Assembly: GCF_900188205.1 (NCBI RefSeq)
Contig: NZ_FZOH01000010.1
Coordinates: forward strand, 1 to 64,000
Reading direction: 5' to 3'
Origin: Geodermatophilus saharensis
Lineage (GTDB): Bacteria > Actinomycetota > Actinomycetes > Mycobacteriales > Geodermatophilaceae
Length of the DNA: 64,000 bases
Of the stretch, positions 42,015 through 51,208 are shown in pieces; position 1 is the first letter of the stretch; each line of letters starts with the position of its first letter. The position numbers and the translations under genes were made by a program. The notes beneath the pieces are model-generated. The model had not been told where the DNA came from. It made no database searches and saw nothing but the letters and a program-made list of their open reading frames with translations.

Positions 42015-43301
42015 TCAGCCGTACACCGGGAGGAGCGTCTCCACCAGCACGGCCAGCACCTCCGCCGACGACCGCGGGGCCTCGTGCTGGGCGGCCGCGG
42101 ACAGGACCCACACCCCGGCTCCGCGGGCGTCGGGGACGGCGAGGACGAGCGGCGTCGCCGTGCTCCCGCCGGGGCCGGTGCAGCCGATCAGCGCCCCACC
42201 GCCGGGCACGTCGGCCGCCAGGCAGGGGCTGTCGCGGTGCGCGGCTGCGGGCAGGACCTCGGTCCGCAGCCGCTCGATCGCCGTCCCGTCCTCGTCCGCG
42301 AGGAAGCCGACCCCGACCAGCTGGGCGTCGTCGTAGGGACCGCCCTCGGACAGCGACCGGGGCTCCGGCACCCACGTGCAGCCCACCGGGCCCCGCGGCA
42401 GCGCGCCGCCGCCGTAGCCCATCGGCACCCCGAGCCGCGCCGTCAGCGGGTCGGCCAGCGGCGGGCAGGAGCCCTCGTCGTCCCGGGCCGGCCGGCCTCC
42501 GGGCAGCCACCGGTCCCACTCGGCCGGGGAGGTGAGGGTGAGCGGCGCGGCCAGCGTGAGGACGGCGGCCTCCAGGCGGGGCTGGACGACCGGCTCGTCC
42601 TCCGGCGGGACCGCCCGGTCCGCGACCGGGCCCTCGCGCTCGCCGGGGGCGGCGGTCACCGACCGGACGGCGGCGGGCACCCCGGCCGCCAGGACCGCGG
42701 CCAGCAGCGCCCCGACGGCGACGGCCGCCGCGCGGGCGCGCCGACGCCGCCGGTACCCGTCGGCGACCGCGTCGGGGGAGACGGCGGACTCCGGCCAGGT
42801 CAGCTCGTCGGCCAGGTCGTGGAGCCGGGCGCTCAGGCCGGAGCCGCCGTCCTCCCCGGACGCGCCGAGGGCGGCCCTGCCCCCGGCGAGGTCGTCGCGC
42901 ACCGCGTCCGCCGGGCTCCGCACGAGCCGCGCGACCTCCGCCTCCCCGAGGCCGTCGGCGTGCCGCAGCACCAGGGCCGCGCGCACCGCCGGCTCGAGCC
43001 GCAGCAGCGCCGTCCGCAGCTCCTCGGCGCGGGGGTCGGCGAGCGGGCCGGGGACGTCGGCCACCACCTGCCCGTCCGCCGGGCCGCGCCGCCGGCCGAG
43101 GGCGAGGTCGACGAGCGCCTGCCGGGCCGCAGTGGCCGGGTCCGCCGCGGCCCGCCACCCGCCCACGGCGCGGACCAGGGCCGCGGACGCGAGGTCCTCG
43201 CCGGCCTGCCGGCTGCCGGTGAGCAGGACGGCGGTGCGCATCAGCGCGGGCCCGGCGTCGCGCACGAGCGCGGCCAGCTCCGCGTCCCGCCGCGCCGTCA
43301 C
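42015..43301 (-). CDS. Sigma factor-like domain fused to a membrane anchor and extracytoplasmic domain
   Basis: A 428-residue protein. Residues 1-~150 resemble actinobacterial SigE-type ECF factors (RDAELAALVRDAGPALMRTA, LLTGSRQAGEDLASAALVRA, then LRLEPAVRAALVLRHADGLG and EAEVARLVRSPADAVRDDLA). A basic stretch RRRRRARA leads to one transmembrane helix near 200-222 and a Pro/Asp-rich outside domain with paired cysteines (GSCPPL, GCTWVP, SPCLAAD, IGCTGPG). Region 2.4 is weak, so DNA binding is doubtful. The GTG start overlaps the upstream gene by GTGA. Confidence 0.7.
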   Translation of the reverse strand: MTARRDAELAALVRDAGPALMRTAVLLTGSRQAGEDLASAALVRAVGGWRAAADPATAARQALVDLALGRRRGPADGQVVADVPGPLADPRAEELRTALLRLEPAVRAALVLRHADGLGEAEVARLVRSPADAVRDDLAGGRAALGASGEDGGSGLSARLHDLADELTWPESAVSPDAVADGYRRRRRARAAAVAVGALLAAVLAAGVPAAVRSVTAAPGEREGPVADRAVPPEDEPVVQPRLEAAVLTLAAPLTLTSPAEWDRWLPGGRPARDDEGSCPPLADPLTARLGVPMGYGGGALPRGPVGCTWVPEPRSLSEGGPYDDAQLVGVGFLADEDGTAIERLRTEVLPAAAHRDSPCLAADVPGGGALIGCTGPGGSTATPLVLAVPDARGAGVWVLSAAAQHEAPRSSAEVLAVLVETLLPVYG

Positions 43302-43948
43302 CGCTGGAGCTCCCGCAGCACGTCGGCGGCGACCCAGCGGGCGCCCGGGCCCGCCGACCGCAGTCCGGAGGCGGTCTCGACGGCGCGGGCGTGCAGGCCC
43401 GGGCTGCGCTTGCCCATCTGCCGCAGTGCCCAGCTCGCTCCCTTCCGGACCAGCGGCCGGTCGTCGTCGGCCCGCTCGGCGACCGCGCGCAGGAACGGCT
43501 CGAACCGGGCGTCGTCGGCCCGCTCGTCGGCCACCGCGAGCCCGGCCATGACGGCGAAGCCGGCGCGCTTGACGAACGGCTCGGGCCGCGCGCTCCACTC
43601 CAGCGCCTTCGCCCAGGCGAGCGGGGTGCGCCGGACGAGGTTCTGGCAGACCTGGTCGCACAGGTCCCACGAGTCGAAGCCGGCCGCCCACGCGTCGAGC
43701 TGCCGCCCGTCGACCGCCGCCGGCTCCTCCACCATGCTGGCGAGGATCCGCGCCTCGTGGACGCCGGAGTCCCACAGCCCCCCGGCCAGCGTGTGGTCGC
43801 GGCCGAGGTCCCGGGCCAGCGCGCGCAGCTCCGCGACGGTGACGCCGAGGACGTCGGCGCCGCCGATGCCGGAGCGGGCCATCCCCGGCAGCCGCGCCGG
43901 GTCGGCCAGCGCCCGCAGCCGGCCGAGCACCTCGGCGACGCCGGCCAC
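43298..43948 (-). CDS. DNA alkylation repair protein (AlkD-like HEAT repeat)
   Basis: A 216-residue all-helical protein matching the DNA_alkylation family: DVLGVTVAELRALARDLGRD, SGVHEARILASMVEEP, FDSWDLCDQVCQNLVRRTPL, PFVKRAGFAVMAGLAV and KGASWALRQMGKRSPGLHAR. AlkC/AlkD enzymes flip out or hydrolyse N3- and N7-alkylated bases. The GTG start overlaps the P450 stop by one base (TAGTG), and the 3' end overlaps the sigma-like fusion gene, so P450, repair protein and fusion form one operon. Confidence 0.85.
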   Translation of the reverse strand: MAGVAEVLGRLRALADPARLPGMARSGIGGADVLGVTVAELRALARDLGRDHTLAGGLWDSGVHEARILASMVEEPAAVDGRQLDAWAAGFDSWDLCDQVCQNLVRRTPLAWAKALEWSARPEPFVKRAGFAVMAGLAVADERADDARFEPFLRAVAERADDDRPLVRKGASWALRQMGKRSPGLHARAVETASGLRSAGPGARWVAADVLRELQR

Positions 43949-45144
43949 TACCGCGTCAGGACGACCGGCAGCTCGGCCAGGCCGCGGATGACGAACTCCG
44001 GCCGCCGCCGCGCCGGGCGGGCGAGCTGCAGGTCGGTGGTGCGGGCCAGCAGCGCGCCGAAGGAGGCCTGCAGCTCCACCCGGGCCAGCGGTGCCCCGAT
44101 GCAGAAGTGCACGCCCGCGCCGAAGGAGATGTGCGGGTTGTCGGCGCGGCCGACGTCGAGGGTGTCGGGTGCGGCGAAGACGGCGGGGTCGCGGTTGGCC
44201 GCGCCGAGCAGTGCGGCGACCTTCTGGCCCCGGCGCACGGTCACGCCGCCGACCTCGACGTCCTCGGTGGCGGTGCGCTCGAACAGCTGCAGCGGCGAGT
44301 CGAAGCGCATGAGCTCCTCGATCGCCGTCGGCAGCAGGGCCGGGTCGGCGCGCAGCCGGTCGAGCTGGTCGCGGTGCTCGAGGAGGGCGAGCAGCCCGTT
44401 GCCGCTGACGTTGACCGTCGCCTCGTGGCCGGCGTTGAGCAGCAGGATGCAGGTGGTGACCAGCTCGTCCTCGGTCAGCCGGTCGCCGTCGGAGTCGCGG
44501 ACGGTGACCAGGTGGGTGAGCAGGTCCTCGCCCGGGCTCCGGCGCCGCTCGGCGGCCAGCCCGCGCAGGTAGCCGACGAACTCCGCCGCGGCCCGCTCGG
44601 CGGCGTCCTCGACGGCCTCGGTGCGGCCGTACTCGTACATCTTCACGATCGCGTTGGACCACGGCCGCAGCAGCGGCCGGTCGGCCTCCGGGACGCCGAG
44701 CAGCTCGGCGATGACCGCGACGGGGAGCTCCTCGGCCATCCCCGACAGGACGTCGACCTCCGCCGCGCCGCCGGAGCGCTCGACCAGCCCGTCGACCAGG
44801 GAGTCGGCCAGCTCCTGCACCCACGGCCGCAGCCGCTCGACGTGCCCCCGCGCGAAGGCGGCGCTGACCAGCCGCCGCAGCCGGGTGTGCTCGGGCGGCT
44901 CCATCTCCAGCAGGGCGTTGCGGTGGATCAGGTTGAACGAGCCGAAGCGCTCCCCCGGCGTGCGGTCGCGCCAGATCCGGCCCAGCCGGCGGTCGCGCAG
45001 GACGGCGTTGCTCTCGGCGTGGGTGAACGCCAGCCACAGCCCCAGCCCCTCGTGCCACTGCACCGGCGCGACCGCCCGGGCGGCGGCGAAGGCGGGGTAG
45101 GGGTCGGCGACGACGGCCGGGTCGGTGAGGTCGAGCGGGGTCAC
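43948..45144 (-). CDS. Cytochrome P450
   Basis: A 398-residue soluble bacterial P450. The heme ligand is Cys348 in FGAGVHFCIGAPLAR, and the I-helix oxygen-activation motif is LNAGHEATVN, with the acid-alcohol pair shown as E-A rather than the usual E/D-T at that position. The ExxR is EELMR. Electron partners are not encoded nearby. TAGGGT stands six bases before the GTG start, so the mRNA is probably leaderless. Substrate unknown. Confidence 0.92.
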   Translation of the reverse strand: MTPLDLTDPAVVADPYPAFAAARAVAPVQWHEGLGLWLAFTHAESNAVLRDRRLGRIWRDRTPGERFGSFNLIHRNALLEMEPPEHTRLRRLVSAAFARGHVERLRPWVQELADSLVDGLVERSGGAAEVDVLSGMAEELPVAVIAELLGVPEADRPLLRPWSNAIVKMYEYGRTEAVEDAAERAAAEFVGYLRGLAAERRRSPGEDLLTHLVTVRDSDGDRLTEDELVTTCILLLNAGHEATVNVSGNGLLALLEHRDQLDRLRADPALLPTAIEELMRFDSPLQLFERTATEDVEVGGVTVRRGQKVAALLGAANRDPAVFAAPDTLDVGRADNPHISFGAGVHFCIGAPLARVELQASFGALLARTTDLQLARPARRRPEFVIRGLAELPVVLTR

Positions 45145-45150
45145 GGCGGC

Positions 45151-45156
45151 ACCCTA
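45151..45156 (-). promoter_or_regulatory. -10 element for the P450 operon
   Basis: On the minus strand TAGGGT is followed by six bases and the GTG start. It lies 39 bases from the divergent DUF5926 start, so the two promoters share this short gap. Confidence 0.5.
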
Positions 45157-45185
45157 GGCGGCGCAGGGCGCCGCCCGGCCCCACA

Positions 45186-45191
45186 TACCCT
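45186..45191 (+). promoter_or_regulatory. -10 element for the DUF5926 gene
   Basis: TACCCT is followed by six bases and the ATG start, consistent with a leaderless transcript. No Shine-Dalgarno sequence is present between. Confidence 0.5.
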
Positions 45192-45197
45192 GGCCGC

Positions 45198-46133
45198 ATG
45201 GCTCGATCCGCGACCCGCCGCCGTCCCGCGCCCGCCCGCACCGAGGAGGGGGTCAACCCCAAGGCCCCCTGCCCCTGCGGGTCCGGTCGCCGGTACAAGC
45301 ACTGCCACGGCTCGGGTTACGCACCGCCGGTGACCCGCCCGTTCGAGGGCCTGCCCGGCGAGCCGGACTGGGTGGCGCTGCGCGAGCTGGTGCCCGCCGC
45401 CACCGCGCCGCTGACGACGACCGACGGCCGCGAGGTCACCCTGGCCAGCGTGCTGCCCGGCGGCGCGCCCGCGCTGGTGCGCACCAGCGGGGAGATCCTG
45501 CTCGGCGTGCAGCTGCCGGCCTCCTCCGACGACGTCAGCCGCGACATCGGCACCGCCCTCGCCGCCGCGCTGGAGGCCCCGGCCGGCGCGCCGGTCGACC
45601 CGGGCCCGATCGGTGCCGCCGGCTCGGCCGGGCCGCGGCTGCAGGAGCTGCTCGACCTGTCCGCGCCGCTCGAGGTGACCGTGCACGAGGACTTCGGCTT
45701 CTGGCTGGAGGGCACCGACGCCGGCCCCGCCGCCCGGGCCGGGTTGCAGCAGGCCAACGAGGCGGTGCTGCCCACCGAGCGGCTCGAGGGGCTGGGCGCG
45801 GCCTACTGGGTGCGCCCGGGCAACGAGCGGGCGCACCTGCGGTGGGTGCGGCCCGAGGCCGAGGAGCCGCTGCTCGACGCGCTGGCCCGGCTCTCGGCGG
45901 CCGAGCAGCTGCTGCTGGGCGAGGGGACCCGCTACGCCGGCGCCTTCCGCGCGCACGGGCTGGTCGTGCCGGTGTGGGACCTGCCCGCCGACACCCCGGC
46001 GCAGGAGTGGAACGGCCCCGCCGCGGAGTTCGGCACCCGGCTGGAGGAGGCGCTGGCCGCGACCGGCCCGCTCACCGCCGACGAGCGCCGCGCCCGCGCC
46101 GGCCTGCTCTCGCGCCAGGTCACGCTGCGCTGA
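45198..46133 (+). CDS. DUF5926 protein with SEC-C zinc-binding motif
   Basis: A 311-residue protein conserved in Actinobacteria. The SEC-C motif CPCGSGRRYKHCHG (about residues 24-37) binds zinc, as in the SecA C-terminus. The rest is DUF5926: PFEGLPGEPDWVALRELVPA, EDFGFWLEGTD, QQANEAVLPTERLEGLGAAY, WVRPGNERAHLRWVRPEAEE. Function unknown; the motif suggests ribosome or protein-quality-control contacts (inference). The ATG is consistent with leaderless translation. A 17-base-stem hairpin follows. Confidence 0.88.
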   Translation: MARSATRRRPAPARTEEGVNPKAPCPCGSGRRYKHCHGSGYAPPVTRPFEGLPGEPDWVALRELVPAATAPLTTTDGREVTLASVLPGGAPALVRTSGEILLGVQLPASSDDVSRDIGTALAAALEAPAGAPVDPGPIGAAGSAGPRLQELLDLSAPLEVTVHEDFGFWLEGTDAGPAARAGLQQANEAVLPTERLEGLGAAYWVRPGNERAHLRWVRPEAEEPLLDALARLSAAEQLLLGEGTRYAGAFRAHGLVVPVWDLPADTPAQEWNGPAAEFGTRLEEALAATGPLTADERRARAGLLSRQVTLR

Positions 46134-46170
46134 CGCCCTGAGCCGCCGACCCGGGCTGTCCACTCCGGGT

Positions 46171-46209
46171 CGCTCGTGCTCTGCCCCGATCGGGGGCAGA
46201 GCACGAGCG
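46171..46209 (+). terminator. Terminator hairpin after the DUF5926 gene
   Basis: CGCTCGTGCTCTGCCCC (46171-46187) pairs perfectly with 46193-46209 around GATCG, a 17-base stem. It lies 37 bases past the stop and before the promoter of the next gene on the same strand. Confidence 0.8.
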
Positions 46210-46256
46210 CGCCGGATCTCCCCACGACGGCGTCCGGCGCCGTACCTTCCCGCGCC

Positions 46257-46892
46257 GTGTCGACGGTGCAGACGGACAAGACGCCGCGGGAGCGGCGCGG
46301 ATGGCGCAGCGGGGAGCCGCTGCCGCCCCTCGACGGTCCCGAGGCGGTCGGGCCGCCGCTGCGCTGGGCCCGCCGCCTCACCCCGCTGGGCATCGGCCGC
46401 CGCGCGGTCCGCCTGCAGGTCTCCGGCGGCCGGCTGTCGATCACCCGCACCGCGACGTGGCGCGGCCGGCGGCCGGTGGTCGACGCCCCGCTGGCGGAGT
46501 TCCACAGCGCCGCACCCTCCCGGGGCGGCCGGGGACTGCACCTGTGGCACGGGGACCGGCTGTTCCGGCTGACCGGGGTGTCGACCGCGCCGTCCTCCGG
46601 CACGGTCGACCTCGGCGGCGGGGACGACCCGATCAGCGGGCTGATCGCCCTGGTCCTCCTGCCCGTCCTGCTGGTCGGCGCCCTGGGGGACTACACCGAC
46701 AAGCTGGCGTCCCAGCGCGAGACCGTGCAGGCGACGCTGCGCTGGCTCGGCCCGGTGCTCGGGCCGCCCCCGCCCGGGCTGCAGGTGCGCCCGCCGCTGC
46801 CCGGCGGCCCGCTGACCGCCGCTCGCTGGCTGCTGCGGTCGGCCGTCGTCGGCGCCGTGGTCGCCGGATTCGTGTGGCTGCTGCTGCGGTGA
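46257..46892 (+). CDS. Membrane protein, hypothetical (211 aa)
   Basis: A cytoplasmic-looking N-terminal half, possibly a PH-like beta domain (GRRAVRLQVSGGRLSITRTA, then AAPSRGGRGLHLWHGDRLFR), is followed by a hydrophobic helix near 126-142 (ISGLIALVLLPVLLVGALG) and a C-terminal helix (VVGAVVAGFVWLLLR). The GTG start has TACCTT eight bases upstream, suggesting a leaderless mRNA. It is convergent with the M20 peptidase gene. No family recognised. Confidence 0.65.
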   Translation: MSTVQTDKTPRERRGWRSGEPLPPLDGPEAVGPPLRWARRLTPLGIGRRAVRLQVSGGRLSITRTATWRGRRPVVDAPLAEFHSAAPSRGGRGLHLWHGDRLFRLTGVSTAPSSGTVDLGGGDDPISGLIALVLLPVLLVGALGDYTDKLASQRETVQATLRWLGPVLGPPPPGLQVRPPLPGGPLTAARWLLRSAVVGAVVAGFVWLLLR

Positions 46893-46898
46893 CCCCGC

Positions 46899-48335
46899 TC
46901 AGAGCGAACGGATCAGGTGCCGGAAGAAGACCGCGCCGCGGTGCAGCGCCGCGACGCTGATCCGCTCGTCGGCGGCGTGCAGCGCGTCGAGCTCGCCGCG
47001 CGAGAGGTCGAAGGGCATGAACCGGTAGACGCTGTCGCTGATCTGCGCGAAGTGCCGGGCGTCGCTGGCCTGCACCATGAGGTACGGCGCCACCGCCGCC
47101 TCCGGGTACACCGCCCGGACGGCGGCCTGCAGCGCCGCGTAGGCCTCGGTATCGGTGCGCGAGACCGGTGACGGGTCGGTCCCCGACAGCACGGTGACCT
47201 CGACCGAGGGGTCGGCGACCACCCAGCGCAGCCGCGCGACGGTCGACTGCACCGTCTCGCCCAGTGCGATGCGGACGTTCAGGTGCGCCCGCGCCCGGGT
47301 GGCCAGCACGTTGCGCGCGCCGCTGCCCTCCAGCTCGGTGACCGCGACCGTGGTCCGCACCAGCGCGTTGGCCTCGCGGCTGGCCCGCGCCAGCGCCGTC
47401 GCCAGCACCGGCCGCAGCACGGGGGCGTGGGCGAACAGCGCGCGGTACGCGCCCGAGGCGTGCCGGCCGGCGGCGTCGACCATGCGCAGGACGACGTCGT
47501 GCAGCCGGGCCGGGAAGGGCGCGGCGTCCAGCCGCACGATCGCGCGCGCCAGGCGGGCCGGGGCGCCGTCCGGCGTCGGCGAGGAGGCGTGCCCGCCGGG
47601 GTCGGTGGTGACCAGCTCGACGTCGAGCAGCCCCTTCTCGGCCAGCCCGACGACGGCGATCTGCCCCGGCACCCCCGGGAAGACGCCGGTCACCACGGCG
47701 CCGCCCTCGTCGACCACCGCCCACGGCCGGATGCCGCGGTCGCGGAGGGCCTGCACCGCCAGCTCGGCGCCGACGCCGAGGACCTCCTCGTCGTTGCCCG
47801 AGAAGACGTACAGGTCGCGGGCGGGGACGTGGCCGGTCGCGGCCAGCGACTCGACCGCCTCGAGCACGGCGACCAGCGAGCCCTTGTCGTCGACGGCGCC
47901 GCGGCCGTGCACGACGCCGTCCTCGACCGCGCCGGAGAACGGGTCGCGCGTCCACGCCTGGCCGGTGACCGGGACGACGTCGTGGTGGGCCATGAGCACC
48001 AGCGGCGGCCGGTCGGTGCCGCTGCGCCAGCGGTAGAGCAGCGCCCCGTCGCCCAGGACCTCCCGCTCGAGCACCCGGTGGGTGTGCGGGTAGAGCTCGG
48101 CCAGCCGCTCCCGGAACCGCCGGAACGCCGCGGCGTCGACCTGGCCGGGGTCGCGGGAGGACACGGTGGGGATGCGGATGAGCTCGGCGAGGCGCGCCGC
48201 GGCGGCGTCGGCGTCCAGGCCCGCGGCGTCCGCGGGCGGGACGGGGGTGTGCAGCGGCCGGAAGCGGGCCACCCGGCGGGCGGCCGCGGCGGCGACGGCG
48301 GCGGTGCAGCCCAGGGCGAGCGGGGCGACCCTCAC
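46899..48335 (-). CDS. M20-family peptidase (carboxypeptidase S / PM20D1-like)
   Basis: A 478-residue di-zinc peptidase with an N-terminal hydrophobic segment that may anchor it. Metal and catalytic motifs are LMAHHDVVPV, GRGAVDDKGS and SGNDEEVLGVG; VTTDPGGHASSPTPDGAP is the dimerisation-domain histidine region. The C-terminal YLMVQASDARHFAQISDSVYR is typical of the CPS1 group, which releases amino acids from N-acyl or dipeptide substrates. It overlaps the MFS gene by GTGA and may act on what that protein transports. Confidence 0.88.
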   Translation of the reverse strand: MRVAPLALGCTAAVAAAAARRVARFRPLHTPVPPADAAGLDADAAAARLAELIRIPTVSSRDPGQVDAAAFRRFRERLAELYPHTHRVLEREVLGDGALLYRWRSGTDRPPLVLMAHHDVVPVTGQAWTRDPFSGAVEDGVVHGRGAVDDKGSLVAVLEAVESLAATGHVPARDLYVFSGNDEEVLGVGAELAVQALRDRGIRPWAVVDEGGAVVTGVFPGVPGQIAVVGLAEKGLLDVELVTTDPGGHASSPTPDGAPARLARAIVRLDAAPFPARLHDVVLRMVDAAGRHASGAYRALFAHAPVLRPVLATALARASREANALVRTTVAVTELEGSGARNVLATRARAHLNVRIALGETVQSTVARLRWVVADPSVEVTVLSGTDPSPVSRTDTEAYAALQAAVRAVYPEAAVAPYLMVQASDARHFAQISDSVYRFMPFDLSRGELDALHAADERISVAALHRGAVFFRHLIRSL

Positions 48336-49819
48336 GCCGCCTCCCGCACGCCCACGGCCTCCGGCCGGTCGGAGAACGCCAGCCGCGGCACGAACACCAG
48401 CGACAGCGCGGCCAGCCACGCCGTCGCCCCGCAGACGGCCCACACCGTGACGTAGCCGGCCAGCGACCCCGCGGTGCCCTCGGACCCGTCGGCGGCGGCC
48501 GGGGCCCCGGCGGCCAGGGCGACGGCGAACACCGCCGAGGCGAAGCTGCCGCCGAGCACCTTGGTGGTGTTGGTCAGCCCGGTGGCCACGCCGGTGCGCC
48601 CGGGCGGGGCCGCCGCGGCCGCCGCGGCGGGCAGCGCCGCGACCAGCGCACCCGAGCCGAGGCCGGCGACCACCATGGCCCCGAGGACCTGCGGCAGCGT
48701 GTCGTGCAGCGGCACCAGCAGCAGGTACCCGAGGCCGGTGAGCCCGGCCGCGCCGATGAGCGTGACCCGCGGGGTGGTGGCCTGCGACACCCGGGAGAAC
48801 TGGCCGGCGCCCACCAGCATCGACACCACGTAGCCGCCGATGACGATCGACACCTCGCTGGTCGACAGGCCCAGCCCGTAGCCGTAGACCTCCGGGTCGG
48901 TGCGGGCGTACGTCGACAGCGGCCCCTGGGCGCCGAGCACGCTGACGCCGAAGAGCCCGGCGGTGAGCTGCACCGGCCACATGCTGGGGGAGCGCAGCAC
49001 CCGGAAGTCGACCAGCGGGTCCGGGCGGCGCAGCTCGTAGCGGACGAACGGCACGACCAGCAGCACGCCGAGCGCGGTCACCAGCCAGGGCCACGGCTCG
49101 GCGGCCCCGTTGACCCGGACGAACGTCAGCCCGCCGGTGATCACCAGCAGGACGACGCTGAGCAGGGCGACGCCGGTGACGTCGACCTGCCCGCCCGTGC
49201 GGTCGGTGCTCTCCGGCACGCGGGTGAGCACGACGACGCAGACACCGACGACCAGCAGGCCCGGGAGCAGCAGCACCAGCCAGAACCGCCCGGCGAGCGC
49301 GGCGCCGACCTGCCCGCCGCCGAGCGCGCCCACGATCGCGCCGGCCTGCAGCGCGGCGACGATCATCCCGGTGGCCCGCCGGGTGCTCGCCGCGGCGTCG
49401 GGCCGGCCGCGCGAGCGCGAGTGGATGAGCGCCACCTGCAGCGGCAGCCACGCGGAGTAGACGCCCTGCACCGCCCAGGCGACGAGAAAGACGCCGAAGT
49501 CCTGCGCGAACGCCAGCACGACCGTCGCCGCCGCGGTGACGGCCGCCGAGACCAGCAGCATCCGGCGGTGGCCGTGGAGGTCCCCGAGCTTGGCCAGCAC
49601 CGGCACCGCGATCGCCGAGAGCATCAGCTGGGCGGCCTCGAGCCAGTTGACGTCGGCGTCGTGGATGCCGAGGTGGCGGGCGACGTCGGTGAGCAGCGGG
49701 ACGTAGTAGCCCTGCAGCACGCCGCTGGTGAACTCGACGAAGACCAGCCAGCCGACCAGCCCCCCGCCGAGCCCGGCGATGCGCCCGGCCCGCGGCGCGG
49801 TGCCCGTTCCACCCGTCAC
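48332..49819 (-). CDS. MFS transporter, DHA2-like
   Basis: A 495-residue polytopic protein with about 14 predicted helices. The N-terminal half holds LLTDVARHLGIHDADVNWLE and the motif-A region AKLGDLHGHRRMLL, and the fifth helix has ALQAGAIVGALGGGQVGAAL (motif C-like). The second half has GLTNTTKVLGGSFASAVFAV. Fourteen-helix MFS proteins of this type are often drug or metabolite exporters. The start lies 38 bases from a GTACGG/CCGTAC inverted repeat. Confidence 0.88.
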   Translation of the reverse strand: MTGGTGTAPRAGRIAGLGGGLVGWLVFVEFTSGVLQGYYVPLLTDVARHLGIHDADVNWLEAAQLMLSAIAVPVLAKLGDLHGHRRMLLVSAAVTAAATVVLAFAQDFGVFLVAWAVQGVYSAWLPLQVALIHSRSRGRPDAAASTRRATGMIVAALQAGAIVGALGGGQVGAALAGRFWLVLLLPGLLVVGVCVVVLTRVPESTDRTGGQVDVTGVALLSVVLLVITGGLTFVRVNGAAEPWPWLVTALGVLLVVPFVRYELRRPDPLVDFRVLRSPSMWPVQLTAGLFGVSVLGAQGPLSTYARTDPEVYGYGLGLSTSEVSIVIGGYVVSMLVGAGQFSRVSQATTPRVTLIGAAGLTGLGYLLLVPLHDTLPQVLGAMVVAGLGSGALVAALPAAAAAAAPPGRTGVATGLTNTTKVLGGSFASAVFAVALAAGAPAAADGSEGTAGSLAGYVTVWAVCGATAWLAALSLVFVPRLAFSDRPEAVGVREAA

Positions 49820-49857
49820 GTCGGGTCCTCCCGTCCGGACCCCCGGGAGGAGGTCCG

Positions 49858-49871
49858 GTACGGCACCGTAC
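49858..49871. promoter_or_regulatory. Short inverted repeat upstream of the MFS gene
   Basis: GTACGG and CCGTAC flank CA. It is 39 bases before the MFS start and within the gap to the arginine deiminase stop. Possible operator; no cognate regulator is adjacent, so the assignment is weak. Confidence 0.4.
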
Positions 49872-49886
49872 GGTCCCGCGCGGCCG

Positions 49887-51146
49887 CTACGGGAGAGGCG
49901 TCACCGGGTCGCGCCACACGGGGCAGGACATGCACCGCGGGCCGCCCCGGCCGCTGCCCAGCTCCGAGCCCGCGATCCGCACCACCTCGATGCCGGCCGC
50001 CTCCAGCGCGGCGTTGGTCACCGTGTTGCGCTCGTAGGCCACGGCCAGCCGCGGCGCCAGGGCGAGGGTGTTGTTGCCGTCGTCCCACTGCTCGCGCTCG
50101 GCGGTGACCGGGTCCAGCCCGGTGTCGATCACCCGCAGCCGCTCGATGCCCATCGCCTCGGCGGCCGCCACGACGAAGGGCCGCGGCCCGGTCACCGACA
50201 GCTCGGCGGTGTCGGCGTCGTCGGGCGGCTCGTCCCCGGCGGTGACCGTCCAGGCGACCAGCGAGTCGGCGACGGCGGGGTACATGACCATCGCGTCGAC
50301 GTCGACCATCGTGGCGATCGTGTCCAGGTGCATCGTCGCCCGCTCCTGCGCGATCGGGACGACGAGCACCGTGTGCGCCAGGCCGCGGGCGAACGCGCGG
50401 CGCGCCAGCCGCTCCGCCCCGCCCGGCGTGGTGCGCTCCCCGACGCCGACGGCCAGCACGCCCGGTGCCAGCAGCAGCACGTCCCCGCCCTCGAGGTGCT
50501 CCAGCGAGGCGTCGTAAAGCTGCCCGCTGCCGGCGAAGCGCGGGTGGTGGGTGGCGATCGCGCGGAGGATGGTGCTCTCCCGGTGCCGCGCCGGCATCGC
50601 CAGCGAGGTGATCGCCACCTGGTCGCCGACCCACACCGACGAGTCGCGGGTGAACAGCAGGTTGGGCAGCGGCGGGACCACGAAGTCCGAGCGGTCCATG
50701 ATCTGGTAGGCCAGCCCGCGGCCGCCGCGCAGCTCGTCGTGGGCGAGCCCGCCCATGAGCGTGCCGGCCAGGTCGTCGGCCGCGAGGCCGGCGAGGTGGT
50801 CGGTCGCGGCGTGCTTGAGCGTGGCCCCCAGCCGGGGGTCGTCGACGGCGGCCGCGATGAGCTCGCTGCGCGCGGCGGGGTCGTCGAGCACGTCGGTCAG
50901 CAGCCGGCCGAGGTACAGCACCTCGACGCCGCGGCCGGTCAGCGCCGCGGCGAAGGCGTCGTGCTCCTCCTGCGCGCGGGACACCCACGGCACGCCGTCG
51001 AACAGCAGCTGGTCGTTGTTGCGCGGGGTGAGCCGGCGCAGCTCGGCGCCGGGACGGTGCAGGACCACCGTCCTCAGCGGGCCGACCTCGCTGGTCACGC
51101 CCAGGGACGTGGGGGCCGTGACGTTCACGGGGACAGAGGCTGGCAC
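49887..51146 (-). CDS. arcA: Arginine deiminase
   Basis: A 419-residue guanidino-modifying enzyme converting arginine to citrulline and ammonia. Catalytic Cys is near residue 408 in [51 protein letters not shown] (His) and [10 protein letters not shown] are the other active-site regions. Arginine-pathway partners (ornithine carbamoyltransferase, carbamate kinase) are absent from the window. GTG start at the far end of the frame; GTG 18 bases inside ([11 protein letters not shown]) is an alternative. Confidence 0.93.
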   Translation of the reverse strand: MPASVPVNVTAPTSLGVTSEVGPLRTVVLHRPGAELRRLTPRNNDQLLFDGVPWVSRAQEEHDAFAAALTGRGVEVLYLGRLLTDVLDDPAARSELIAAAVDDPRLGATLKHAATDHLAGLAADDLAGTLMGGLAHDELRGGRGLAYQIMDRSDFVVPPLPNLLFTRDSSVWVGDQVAITSLAMPARHRESTILRAIATHHPRFAGSGQLYDASLEHLEGGDVLLLAPGVLAVGVGERTTPGGAERLARRAFARGLAHTVLVVPIAQERATMHLDTIATMVDVDAMVMYPAVADSLVAWTVTAGDEPPDDADTAELSVTGPRPFVVAAAEAMGIERLRVIDTGLDPVTAEREQWDDGNNTLALAPRLAVAYERNTVTNAALEAAGIEVVRIAGSELGSGRGGPRCMSCPVWRDPVTPLP

Positions 51147-51208
51147 AGTGGCCCGGCCGCCGCCGGACGGGGTCCTCCGATCGGGGCGGACGACACCCGG
51201 AGGCTCCC

